NCBI GenBank assembly: GCA_905221605.1
Contig: CAJNDS010002853.1
Coordinates: 62,001-126,000, forward strand
Origin: Symbiodinium natans
Taxonomy: Eukaryota; Sar; Dinophyceae; Suessiales; Symbiodiniaceae
Reading direction: 5' to 3'
DNA length: 64,000 nt
The notes below the pieces were generated by a model that ran no database searches, had not been told where the DNA came from, and was given only the letters and a program-made list of their open reading frames with translations. The translations under genes and the position numbers were made by a program. Position 1 is the stretch's first letter; every line of letters starts with the position of its first letter. Shown one piece after another: positions 20,764 through 30,165 of this stretch.

Positions 20764-21470
20764 TTTCGAGGCCCCCAGGCTGAAATCAGACGTGCCATTT
20801 CGAGACGGTTGGCCAGAGAAGCTTGCACGTCAAGAGGGAGCTCACTTGCGAGCGCCGCGCGGACTCGCTCGCGAGATTCATCCAGACCTGCAAATAGAAC
20901 CAAAGTTCGGATGCCAAGCTCACCCAAACGTGCCTGATTAACAGGCGTGACCTCAGCCTGGGCCAGCTGGAAACGCAGATCGGTGCTCAAGGTTGCAAGA
21001 TGCCTCTTCTGATCCGCTGTCAAAGCTCCCATGCTTGAACTATCAAAGCCTTGAACAAAAGGTTCTGAGACAGACCCAACTGGCCCATCTCGCCCAATCC
21101 CTGCACCAGAACTCTGGCGCGACCGGGAGCCGCGGGAACCGTTCAGAACGTACAGGACATGCTCATGCCCTGACACGTCACGTTCCAGCATGAACCAACT
21201 GCAGATCACAAGCCCAGGAATGAAACGATCCACATGAAGAAGGCACGAAGCCGTATTGAAATTTCTCTGCAGCACGCTGAAGTGTTCGCACACATCATGC
21301 TCAGCTCCCCTCCGAGCTAGATTCTTTCTCGGAAGAAGAACTAGAGGAGCTATCCTCATCAGCATCAGACTCCTCTTCCTGAAGAGCCTCCTGTTCCCGA
21401 CGCTCCGGTCGAAAACAATGCTTGCATTCCACATCATACGGCACACCCTCAAGCACGTCATAAAACTCAC
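20748..21470 (-). CDS. Gag N-terminal part, YR retroelement B
   Basis: A frame whose last 100 residues (MGALTADQKRHLATLSTD onward, with LGELGIRTLVLFAGLDE) match the N-terminal part of the element A Gag by eye. The first 140 residues overlap the recombinase frame 21,301-21,933 on the same strand and are probably not translated in this frame. A start at the Met near 21,030 is more plausible. The zinc-finger part continues in the next frame (19,798-20,763). Confidence 0.5.
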   Translation of the reverse strand: MSFMTCLRVCRMMWNASIVFDRSVGNRRLFRKRSLMLMRIAPLVLLPRKNLARRGAEHDVCEHFSVLQRNFNTASCLLHVDRFIPGLVICSWFMLERDVSGHEHVLYVLNGSRGSRSRQSSGAGIGRDGPVGSVSEPFVQGFDSSSMGALTADQKRHLATLSTDLRFQLAQAEVTPVNQARLGELGIRTLVLFAGLDESRERVRAALASELPLDVQASLANRLEMARLISAWGPRNCISR

Positions 21471-21960
21471 AACAGGCTACACGTTCGGGCCTAGTGCAAC
21501 ATGCCCCGGATCGGTGCAACCTGCGAAGCTTCCGTTTCCCTAGCACTGAAATGAAAAAGCGGGACTCACGCTCGGGGCCTCGTTCCTGTAAGACCTCAGG
21601 AGTCGAAAGGCGTTGCAAGTCGATGGGTTGCTGACCGAGAAAGGCGCGGCCCCTCCATAATGCCCACTCACGTGGCATCTGTAGTTGCTCTGCCCCAGCC
21701 AGTGCAAGTGCATCCTCCAAGCCGAATGACTTCAACCTCTCCTGTATCTCACCAATGCCCAAGCTCAGTAACTCTTTCATGCTTGTACAAGACCGCACAA
21801 GAAACCGCTGCAAAGTCGTAACAACAAACCAAGCAGACCTCACATAGACATCGGAAGACTCAACGATCTTCCAACGTCCAAGATACTCCTTGCGCTCACG
21901 ATCAACTCCAGCCCAAGTCGCCAATGTAGCCATAGAAGCCCTCTCAGAGACTTCGAGAGA
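21301..21960 (-). pseudogene. Tyrosine recombinase C-terminal remnant, YR retroelement B
   Basis: The frame reads SERASMATLATWAGVDRERK, then EYLGRWKIVESSDVYVRSAW, then VVTTLQRFLV. This matches the last third of DIRS/Ngaro recombinases: HSxRA box, LGRW, and the nucleophile Tyr in YVR. The box lacks its His (V instead) and an in-frame stop lies a few codons upstream near 21,962. The N-terminal catalytic Arg region is absent between here and the terminal repeat at 22,111. The copy is therefore not autonomous for integration. The tail is acidic and serine-rich (EEESDADEDSSSSSSSEKES). Confidence 0.65.
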
Positions 21961-22110
21961 ATATCATGGACTAACAGCCACTCAGGAGAGCCCATCGTAA
22001 AGCCCCACGTTTCGATCAAAAGGTTAAGATCATCAGCAGTGGAAAATAGAGAAGCGTCTGGCACAGGCATCAAAGGAGGCCGAAGGAAGGCCGCCCTAAA
22101 GTTGTTACGG

Positions 22111-22273
22111 CAACAAAAATTTTCAATGCTGCCAGCAAGCTTGAACATGCGCGGGCCGCTACGTCAAGTTCAAGCAAACCCAATACAAAACCAGAGATTT
22201 TGGAATAAATGCACCCAAAATCAAAAAGGCACACTACCTGAAACACACTCCGCTGGACAAGTCCACTCTGCGT
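22111..22273 (-). repeat. Split direct repeat A1 (5' terminus) of element B
   Basis: 163 bp, nearly identical to 15,426-15,588. The right border adjoins helicase pseudogene sequence coding SKEKDT. Confidence 0.9.
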
Positions 22274-23282
22274 ATCCTTTTCCTTACTGGCCGGGACGCG
22301 AATGATGCGACTGCGGACGAAATCATGGCTTGCAGCGGTTAACCGATCAACGGCTTCGATGTAGGCTCGCGCTGACTCGTTGCCATGTGCGGTGTAGAGG
22401 GTGAGTCTGTTGGTCAGGCAAGCAACAAGTATTCCCAGGAACGCACACGAACGTGTTTTGCCGCTGCCGGGGGCACCAGTAACAAAGACAGAGGAGCGAT
22501 TGGCACCCAAACCGTAAGAGCAGGTTCCAATTAACGCCGCAAGATGCCCGTCCGCCCCCCAAAAAGTGTCACAAAGACACGGGAGGAAGGACGGCCCCGC
22601 CGCAAGTGCAAAGACACTGGCTCGGTTCCTGGGGTCTTGCTCATTGCTTAACGAGTTCGGGCTTAGGCTTAAACGTTCCGCATGCCACAGCGCAGGAGTT
22701 CGGGCGTCCTCTTGGCTGAGCTGGGCAGCGGTGCAACAGGCAGGGTATCTAGAGTCCGGCCAGCAACTGCGGAGTCCATTCTTCAGCATAGACTTTGTCC
22801 TCCTCTAGCCAGCTTGCTAGGAGGCTACTTAGAGGATCGTCATAGCCTATCCCATCAAGACGAGAGGCCTGGCTGACTTGCGTGCCATGCCTTCCCCTGA
22901 GAACCTGACAGACTACAGGGTGGACAAGATGGGCCCACGAGTCATGCCAATGCTCTTGGAAGAACAAGCACAAGATCCGTGAGAAAATTCGGCAGCCAAT
23001 ACGGCTGGCGAATGCTTCCAATGGGGAGTCCGCCAGCTGTACTCCAAGAGCGACATGCTGTCGCTCCTTAGGCATGTGCAGCAACGCATCCCAAAGCGGG
23101 GTAGAAGCTCCGCCAGGGAGAACCTCCAGCTGGCTGACCCTGGGCAAGGTATGTTGATTCACCAGGTGGTTGCGCTGATCATCCGACAGTAGCAGGGCAA
23201 TTGTTAGGTTTACGGGCTGCATTGCTTTGGTCTCGCCCGCGTTGGTACGAAGCTTCTTAAGGGCGGTAAGCTCAATGAACAC
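22274..23282 (-). pseudogene. Helicase-locus copy 1, N-terminal part with Walker A
   Basis: Two minus-strand frames. The first (from 23,282) has LPRVSQLEVLPGGASTPLWD and MPKERQHVALGVQL; the second has PALWHAERLSLSPNSLSN, CDTFWGADGHLAALIG and the Walker A VTGAPGSGKTRSCAFLG. Both align with the better copy at 32,600-31,700, which shows the same frame break, suggesting either an intron or an old shared frameshift. The gene is cut at SKEKDT by insertion of element B and resumes at 15,092. Confidence 0.7.
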
Positions 23283-23378
23283 ACCTGGGTAGGTCGTGTC
23301 ACGACTGCCTTCGCTCAGAGTGACCAGCAGCGCAGTGCCCTTGGCGGGAACTTTGCCGGTGGTGGACTCTGTCCAGGG

Positions 23379-24173
23379 TTACGTCAACAGGCATGCCAGG
23401 CAATGGAGTGGGCACTCCACTGGGGAGGATGAGTCTCGTAAACGCGCGGGCCAACGCCGCACGCACGATGTCCACAGCTTCAACAGCAATGCGCGGAATG
23501 CCGAAGGAGGTTGCGGGCACGATGCATCAGGGGCATCCGGGTAGAAGATCACCAACCCCCCATTGGCCTCAAGCTGATCCTCCGACGCACAAACCATGCC
23601 AATGGAGTTAGGTGACCGGGCTCCGGACGGAATGTATCTATCCGGCGAACAGCTCCAAGGAGAGGATGGAAGCGAGCCACAGGGCTGTGTCTCGTCCACC
23701 TCCACGTCCATTTTACCTAAAGGCTCCACCGACAGGGAACTGGGCAGGAGGTCCAGAACTGCAAAGCGCCGTAGCTCCTCAGCCTCCCATCTGGCGGTGA
23801 AGAGGGTGTCATGATCCAGCAATATCAGGACAGTACCTGGCGCCAGAACCCTGAGAACAGTCATGATTTCAGGCCCCGCCCACGTGAAGTGCACTGCCGC
23901 TTGTCCAGCCTCTAGAGTGTTCACAAAGATAGGGAACCACGTTTCCCTATAAGTTCCTTCCCACTGCATTCGTGCAACGAGATGCCGTATAAAGTAGGGG
24001 ATGTCCGTGACCAAGAGGAGGACGTTGGCACCCACGTGCTCAGCGTCTCGAAGCTGCGGGAGCAGCAACGAAAGCCTGCTTGTCCAAACCCCGCCGGATG
24101 TGTACAGTGTCTCTGCCAACACGGAACCTGTGTCTCCCGCATCGATGGAGGACCTGGCAGAGGAAGCGGACAA
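23379..24173 (-). CDS. Unknown protein with a glycosyltransferase-like DxD stretch
   Basis: A 264-residue frame. The stretch VLILLDHDTLFTARWEAEEL contains a DxD-type acidic motif after a hydrophobic strand, and EANGGLVIFYPD resembles the N-x-G-(V/L)-hydrophobic block that follows in some nucleotide-sugar transferases. This is weak evidence. The segment lies upstream of the helicase fragment of copy 1 and no equivalent was found in the better copy. The last 50 residues look like out-of-frame sequence. It may be a decayed gene. Confidence 0.3.
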   Translation of the reverse strand: MSASSARSSIDAGDTGSVLAETLYTSGGVWTSRLSLLLPQLRDAEHVGANVLLLVTDIPYFIRHLVARMQWEGTYRETWFPIFVNTLEAGQAAVHFTWAGPEIMTVLRVLAPGTVLILLDHDTLFTARWEAEELRRFAVLDLLPSSLSVEPLGKMDVEVDETQPCGSLPSSPWSCSPDRYIPSGARSPNSIGMVCASEDQLEANGGLVIFYPDAPDASCPQPPSAFRALLLKLWTSCVRRWPARLRDSSSPVECPLHCLACLLT

Positions 24174-24680
24174 ACCAGAGGCGCAGGTGCACGATTGGCG
24201 TTTCTCTGAACTGCGAACTACTGACCTTGCGACCTTGCAAGAAGTTGATGTTGCTGCTCCTTTTTCGGCTGCCGGTCATTGACGATGAGCATTGGAAAGG
24301 GCTCAGCACAACACCTACTAAGCATGGACCCCAACGTTCCCAAAATGCGTGGTATGATGCTGCCACTGCATTGGGCTGCCCTCAAGGGGCTCGCAATCCA
24401 AGCATCCAACTTCGCAGCAACTTAACAGCTTCTGGTTCAAGCTGTACTGCCATGGCACTCCCAAGCCCGAGCCCTTGGCCCTTGCTGCCGCGCTTACCAC
24501 CTTCCCCCTTTCAGTATTGGGACAAAGGTGTGGTGCAATATTGGCAAATACAGGCGCCATTCCGACGATGTGGCATGCAGCCCAAGCCTTAATGAAACGG
24601 CACATAGGGGGCTTCATTCCAACTGGCATTTCTAAGTGGGGGATTAGCGAGAAGGAGTTGCCACAAGTATGCTTTAGGCC
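24140..24680 (+). pseudogene. Inverted fragment of the companion protein's C-terminal region
   Basis: The plus strand reads EAQVHDWRFSELRTTDLA and EHWKGLSTTPTKHGPQ, then frame-shifted pieces such as QYWDKGVVQYWQIQ. These match the end of the companion protein region (27,568-28,200), which lies on the minus strand. Orientation is thus opposite to the surrounding copy 1 fragments, another rearrangement of the repeated locus. Confidence 0.65.
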
Positions 24681-24984
24681 TTTGTGATGCCGCCAGTAAC
24701 GAGGATTTGAAAGTGGCCAAAGGTACTAAGCCGATTGCCAAAAAGTCAGCAAGACGGGCCCATACTGTCTGCATGCTAACAAATCTTTCTTCCGCAAGGC
24801 AAGAGAAGACGGCAGGGTCAACAACAAGGCCGAGAGCTCAAGCGCCTTAAAGTTGCACAGTTGCCAAGAAGGTTGGAGTGCCATGGAAACTTTCTATTAC
24901 AAGCGTGCGTGCGCCTTATGGTGGTTAGCCACTGGGACTTACAAGTAAGCACTGCAGACCAGCCCAGGGCTTCTTTTGCGCGTG
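24681..24984. other. Non-coding interval
   Basis: About 300 bp with no gene recognised. A degraded box (atggtggttagccactggga, near 24,919) shows that it belongs to the repeat-rich flank. Confidence 0.4.
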
Positions 24985-25810
24985 ACGCCTCTTTACTACA
25001 TCAGTAGCACAGTAGGCCGGTCTTGTTGGGCTCGACGTAAAGGGTGAAACAAAGTCAGCGCACACAATCCACCAGACACAACAAGCAACCACCAAGCAAA
25101 CAAACACCAAAGAAACAAAGCGAGCAATCGCGCTGAACTACTAGATACCCCACGGACTCAGTACTCGAGGTCGTCAATGAAGTCCCGGTTCACAAGGAAG
25201 CACAGAGCTTGTGGGGGAATCGCAAATTGCGACATTGCCAGATTCTCAAAACCACCATCATGTAGCCACTGGTGCGACAGCGGTTATTCAAACCGAGGTC
25301 ATCAGAAGAGGTTCGGATCACGTACACGTTGTCAAGGACAGACAACCGACACTCAATGGCGAAAGGATGTTGCAAGTCAGACTCCCTACAAAGGATGAAA
25401 GATGTGCATATGCCCCATGGTGGTCAGCCAGTGGGGACTTAACAGCAAGAACAATCAAGGCAAGACCGGCCCAGGGCACTCCATGGTGGTCAGCCAGTGG
25501 AGTAGCTCCGAGTTTTGGGTGCTCCAGTCACCTTGGCGTACAAGTGCCCACCCCGAGAGGTGTCCGCGCCCGGCACAGGGGGCATAAGCCCCATGGAGGT
25601 CAGCCAGTGGGGACTTAACAGCAAGAACAATCAAGGCAAGACCGGCCCAGGGTACTCCATGGTGGTCAGCCAGTGGAGTAGCTCCGAGCACAGGGTTCTC
25701 CAGTCAACCTGGCGTACAAGTGCCCACCCAGAGAGGTGCCCGCGCACGGCCAGAGGGGGGACAAGAGTAGCTGCAGCTACCGATTCCACGGGGAGAGTCC
25801 ACAGCGAGTT
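24985..25810 (+). repeat. Diverged repeat unit, copy 2
   Basis: Shares with 9,057-9,780 the opening cctctttactacatcag block, the ccaccatcatgtagccact block and paired 20-bp boxes. Here the box pair occurs twice (25,415-25,500 and 25,591-25,676) within an internal duplication of about 170 bp. It contains no recognisable gene. Confidence 0.6.
25415..25676 (+). repeat. Paired 20-bp boxes, copies 2 and 3
   Basis: ccatggtggtcagccagtgg at 25,415-25,434, 25,481-25,500 and 25,657-25,676, with a one-base variant (ccatggagg) at 25,591-25,610. Left boxes are followed by ggacttaacagcaagaacaa, right boxes by agtagctccgag. Confidence 0.85.
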
Positions 25811-25834
25811 ACCAAACCCTTAACGCCACAGGGT

Positions 25835-27476
25835 TTATAATGACAACGAGGAACCTCCCAGTCCAGGCATCTCACACAAGGCCACGCAACCTTGGCGCTG
25901 GCCTGCGCATCGGCACGCATCAGGTCCCTCCAAACCCAAACCCGCGAGGTACGTCGGTAAGGAGATGGGAGGGCTCACATCACATTGGTGCCGAAGTGCA
26001 AGGATCTCCATGGTATTGCTACTTTGGTCCAATCAGAGCCTTCAGGTAACATCCACGCGGGCGGGGAGCCCACTTGCCCTGCCGCAGGCCAAGCTCAGAC
26101 GAGGGTGACCCTCTAGAGTCTCAAGAGGGCCAGGTTGTTCTACAAGTGGGGAATGGCTCCCTGCCAAGTCAGCGGGTGCATAATCTCCACGTAGAAGTGT
26201 CCACAGCCAGCGCGCCGAACTGCTAGGTCACCCTGTGCACTCAGTACTCGAAATCGTCGAAGAGGCCGGGAGCACACATGTAGCACCGAGTGCGCAGGTG
26301 CGTCGCAAAATGCGACGTTGCCAGATTCACAAAACCACCATCATGCAGCCACCGATGCGAATACACTTAGCACCAGCCAAGGCCGTTCACGAGAAGGTTC
26401 ACAAGTCCGCCATCACAGGTGGGGCATGGTCGTGCCTTGGCACGGGACGTTGCAGGCGTCAACCTTCTTGATCCGAAGTATAAAGTTGCCCCATGGTGGT
26501 CAGCCAGTGGGGACTTAACGGCAAGAACAAAGGGTAGGACCAGCCCAGAGCACTCCATGGTGGTCAGCCAGTGGAGCCTCTCCGAGCACAAGGCGCAACG
26601 TTCTTTTGACTCACAAGAGTCCCGACGGCCAAAGCAGGCTTGACTGCTTCGTTCCAATCAGAGCCATCAGGTAAACCCAAGCAGGCGGGAACCCCACCTG
26701 CCCCGCAGGAAGCGGGAGAGTCCCCCAGTCGAAACTTCGCACTCAAGGCCAAGCAACTATCTCCTTGGCCGGTGAGGGTTGAGGGTTCAATAACCAGAAT
26801 CAGACCCTCCATGCCCAAACCGACAGACGTCGGCGAGGAGATGTGAGGGCTCACCACCTACCGATGGGGAGGTAGTCATGTATGGCTGCTTTGACGCAAG
26901 CAGAGATATACACCCAAGCAGGCAGGGAACCCCGCAGCACCCAAGCACAGGCGAGAATGGCTCTCGTGAAGGCCAGGTTGTCCACAGGTGCTCGATGGCA
27001 CCTTGCCAGGGAAGTGGAAACCTGATCTCCGCGTAGAAGTGTCCACAACCCAGAGGCAGCATCCCCTAGCTGGTCTCTCCCAATTGGCATGACGCCGTTG
27101 TACGACAAGGGGGTGTCACCGTCCAGACGAGAGATGGTCAACACTCAAGTCCGAGGGGTTCACACACGGTCGTAGCACATAGAAGCAGGCAACCAGCCCA
27201 CCTAGAGGGGGCAGAGGAAAGGAAGATTGGCCGTTTCACCGATGACAAAGCTGGAACATCCAGGCAGGACCGGTCCAGGGTAGTCCGTGGCAGATGGCCA
27301 GTGGAGCAACCACGAAAGAAAGGCCCCCCGTTCCCACAGGCACACCGCGGGGCCGACCCAGAAGGGTGTTCACAGCTGCAAGCTGTAAGCACACGAAAGA
27401 CAAGCACGATCCAATCCGTGGCATAGACCACGAGAGGGTTGCCAAACCAAGAATATCCGGGGTAGTCTTGCGGCAT
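25835..27476 (-). pseudogene. Degenerate copies of the 281-aa protein at 33,511-34,356
   Basis: Short minus-strand pieces resemble parts of the better gene: CGHFYAEIRFPLPWQGAIEH (better copy CGHFYVENMHPLPWQGAIEY), ILACAWVLRGSLPAWVY, and PPISLPTYLAGLGLEGP (better copy PRISLPTYLMGLGSGG). They are spread over 1.6 kb, out of frame and partly duplicated, and interleaved with box repeats. This is dead sequence of the repeated locus, 3' of the better copy. Confidence 0.6.
26491..26574 (+). repeat. Paired 20-bp boxes, copy 4
   Basis: Exact ccatggtggtcagccagtgg at 26,491-26,510 and 26,555-26,574, 64 bp apart, with the same left/right context as the other pairs. Confidence 0.85.
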
Positions 27477-27567
27477 GTATCGGCGAGGAGATGTGAGGGC
27501 TCACATCACTAGGCAGCATGCCATGAAAGGACTCAATGGCGCGTTCGCATGGCGTCCGTAGGAGCCC

Positions 27568-30140
27568 TCAGATGACAGTTTGCTGTCTATTGCCAGGAGC
27601 CATCCCAGTCCGGACGCCGGGAGCGGTGGCCAGCTGAGGTGGTCTGGGAACGCGTACGGCTGGGCATGACCTGCATTGGAGGCACTCAGGGATGCCGTCC
27701 GGAATGGGGATACGCATGTATCTTGTCATTGAGGTTTGGGCCGCGAGCCACATCACCCGGACAGCTTCCTGGATTTGCCTGTACTGCACAACACCTTCGT
27801 CCTTATACTGAAAGGGGAAGGAGGTAACAGCAGCACGCAGGGCCGAAGGATCAGGGTCCTTGGGGGTGCCATGACAGTACATCCTAAACCAGAAGCTGTT
27901 GAGTCGCTGCTTGGTTGGATGCTTAGCTCGCATGAGCCCCTTAATGGCAGCCCAGTGAGCAGTGGCTGCGTCATACCACGCATTTTGGGGACGTTGGGGC
28001 CCATGCTTGTGGGTGTGGTGCTGATCCCTTTCCAATGCGCATCAAAGATGACTGGCAGCCGGAAAGGGGCGGAGACATCCACTTCTCGCAAAGCTGCAAG
28101 GTCAGTGGTTCGCAGCTCCGAGAAGCGCCAATCATTCACCTGTGCCTCGGGTTCGTCCTCCGCGTCCGACATGTCATCCATCGGGCAGGGAGAGCCTTCG
28201 TTAGTTTCGGAAGAGATGCTGACGACCTCCGGCGAGGTTGCTGCAGTGTTCGCTTCCACAGGCGCAGCAAAGGGCGAGGAGAGCAAGCACTCTAGGGGCA
28301 ACACTCGCCGTAGAAAAACAGCCATTCTGTGAGAAGTGTCAGGCCATTCCAAGTTAAAAACTGACCAAAAATGTTCAATGTTTTGGTTGGCCACCGAGGC
28401 CGCAAGAGCAAGCCGGATGGCGTCAAGGAAATGGGCAGGGGGGAGGTCCGGCCTAAATTCTTGATAGTGCCTTTGCCCAAGTGTCTCTGTGCCCTGCAGC
28501 GTGATGCCTAGGAACGTATTCAGGCTGGGCTGGGCAAGCCTGGCCGTTTCCACGTCCGTGTGCTTAGCAGCTGCGGCCCATGCCTGCAAGGCTTCTTGGG
28601 AGGCTTGGCCAGTGACTTGTGGCAGTCCACTGTGCGCGTCCATCACATATTTGGTAGTAGGGCACTTGGGACACCGATAAGCGCGGCCAGCCAAGAAGGC
28701 CACCATGGCTGCAGGCGGCACATTGATTTGCAGGTCAGTAATTTTATTGTCAGATTCAGGAAAACCAAGAACAATGGGCAGCCCTGCCGTACGCTCCAGG
28801 GGACCTTTTTGGTGGGACTCGAATGCGAGCAGAAGTGCACCCAGCCAATAATCTGGGTCAGCGTAGCTGAGCATTGCAGGAAAACTGGCATTGATGACAC
28901 TCGGCAAGTCCGACACCGCAGAGAAAAGATCCGCGATGTACTGCGCTGTGGTAAGAAAGCCATACCCCACCAGGGACTCCGAAAGCCTTGCTTTGTCCAG
29001 CTGCGGGACCGGGCAATCCAACATTTCAGCAAGGTCGAAATGCTGCAATGCCCCCGACAATCTAAGGCACTGCGTGATGATAGGGTCATAAACCTTCAAA
29101 TACGCTGCCGGAAACGTTTCAGGCAGATGCAGTAGCGTGTCAGCGATTCCGATCAGCATATCCGAGTCTTGCAGCTGGTTCGGTATGCCGTTCAAAAACA
29201 CCTCATAGGCCCTATATGCCCGAAGCTGCTGGCAGTGTGTTGTGAGGTGTTGCGAGTCACGCAGGTTCATGTAGGGCCGAGGTTTGACATTCTTACCAAA
29301 GTGATGTCCCGCTGCAAGTGCGCGCCACATGAGATCACAGACCGAGACTGTGTTGCTCTGCATGATGGGTGCGCAGGCTGGGGCGCTGGGATCGCGGGTG
29401 CCGCTGGGCTCGCTAGGCCCTCGAGGCTTGGCTTTTGGTGGTTCCAGCTGCTGAGAGCCGTCTTTGTCCAAAGCGAGAGGCCGACTTTCCTTGCGAGCTT
29501 GGACAGCGGGCACAGGCCTGGCGGGGATGGGCGTCAGGCCATGGGGAGGCATAGGGTGATACGATTTTGGTTCCGTCAGGCCAAGTGAGTCCGTGGGAGA
29601 CTTAGCGCAAGGGGGCTGTGACGCCTCAACCGTCCTAATCCCATCCGGAGATGCTGTGTGCGTGGGCCGTGTCCGGGGGCTGGGTGGACGTCGTACGCCA
29701 GGCGGCGGGTCCCTAATGTTGCCGCCACTACGGGGTGGACACGAGGCGGCGCTACCCCCTCCGATCCTGTGATCAACTTCACTAGAGGGAGTCGTCACAC
29801 CAGCATCCAGAGCAATAGGACTCGCGGCCGGCACAACCGCAGGCTCTTTCGTTGCAGGCTCCTTCGTCAGTGGTCCTCTCTCCCGCGTTGGGGTGCCGCA
29901 AGGGGTTCGGGAAACGTCCCGTTTAGCTGGCGGAGGCGGGCTGATAGCTGCCGCAATGGAGCCCCCCGCGGCCCGAGGCTTGAGCCATGGTGTACCCCAC
30001 CGCTCGCCATGGCGCGCGTTGGTGGTAGCCTCGCCTTGGGCTGGCGACTGCTGCGGCGTATGAACCTCGACTGCAGTAGCAACCACCACGTCGGGACTGT
30101 TACTACCCGCGGGCACAGGGCTGTTTCCCGGGGAGTCCAC
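27568..30140 (-). CDS. Companion protein of the helicase locus (unknown function)
   Basis: The main frame (27,753-30,140) gives 795 residues: a disordered Pro/Ser-rich N-terminal third, then a folded part beginning SVCDLMWRALAAGHHFGK and KPRPYMNLRDSQHLTTH, a helical middle (YWLGALLLAFESHQKGP), a cysteine pair in YRCPKCPTTKYVM, and EHFWSVFNLEWPDT. Near 28,030 the conserved frame shifts: a second frame (28,035-27,568) continues with PQNAWYDAATAHW and YKDEGVVQYRQIQEAVR, which also appear in the fragment at 24,140-24,680. In copy 1 the DSPGNSPVPAGS start is fused in frame to the helicase, so this is probably the C-terminal half of one long protein. No known family was recognised. Multi-copy occurrence points to a mobile or virus-derived locus. 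Confidence 0.5.
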
Positions 30141-30165
30141 ATCAATCGCAGTTTCGGAGGCAGCC

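Larger units (their letters stand above)
15093..22273 (-). mobile_element. YR retroelement B with split direct repeats (Ngaro/PAT-type architecture)
   Basis: On the minus strand the order is A1 (22,273-22,111), coding region, B1 (15,904-15,587), A2 (15,588-15,426), B2 (15,410-15,093), with A1=A2 and B1=B2. This A1-ORFs-B1-A2-B2 layout is diagnostic of Ngaro/PAT-like tyrosine-recombinase retroelements. The coding part holds a recombinase remnant, Gag, a methyltransferase plus dioxygenase ORF, and RT-RNase H, but no DDE integrase. It sits inside a helicase pseudogene: the flanking codons SKEKDT on the right and KLPFD on the left are adjacent in the intact paralogue (30,166-32,400), and no target-site duplication longer than a base or two is visible. 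The split repeats are nearly identical, suggesting recent insertion, although the recombinase and Gag are frameshifted. Confidence 0.85.
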
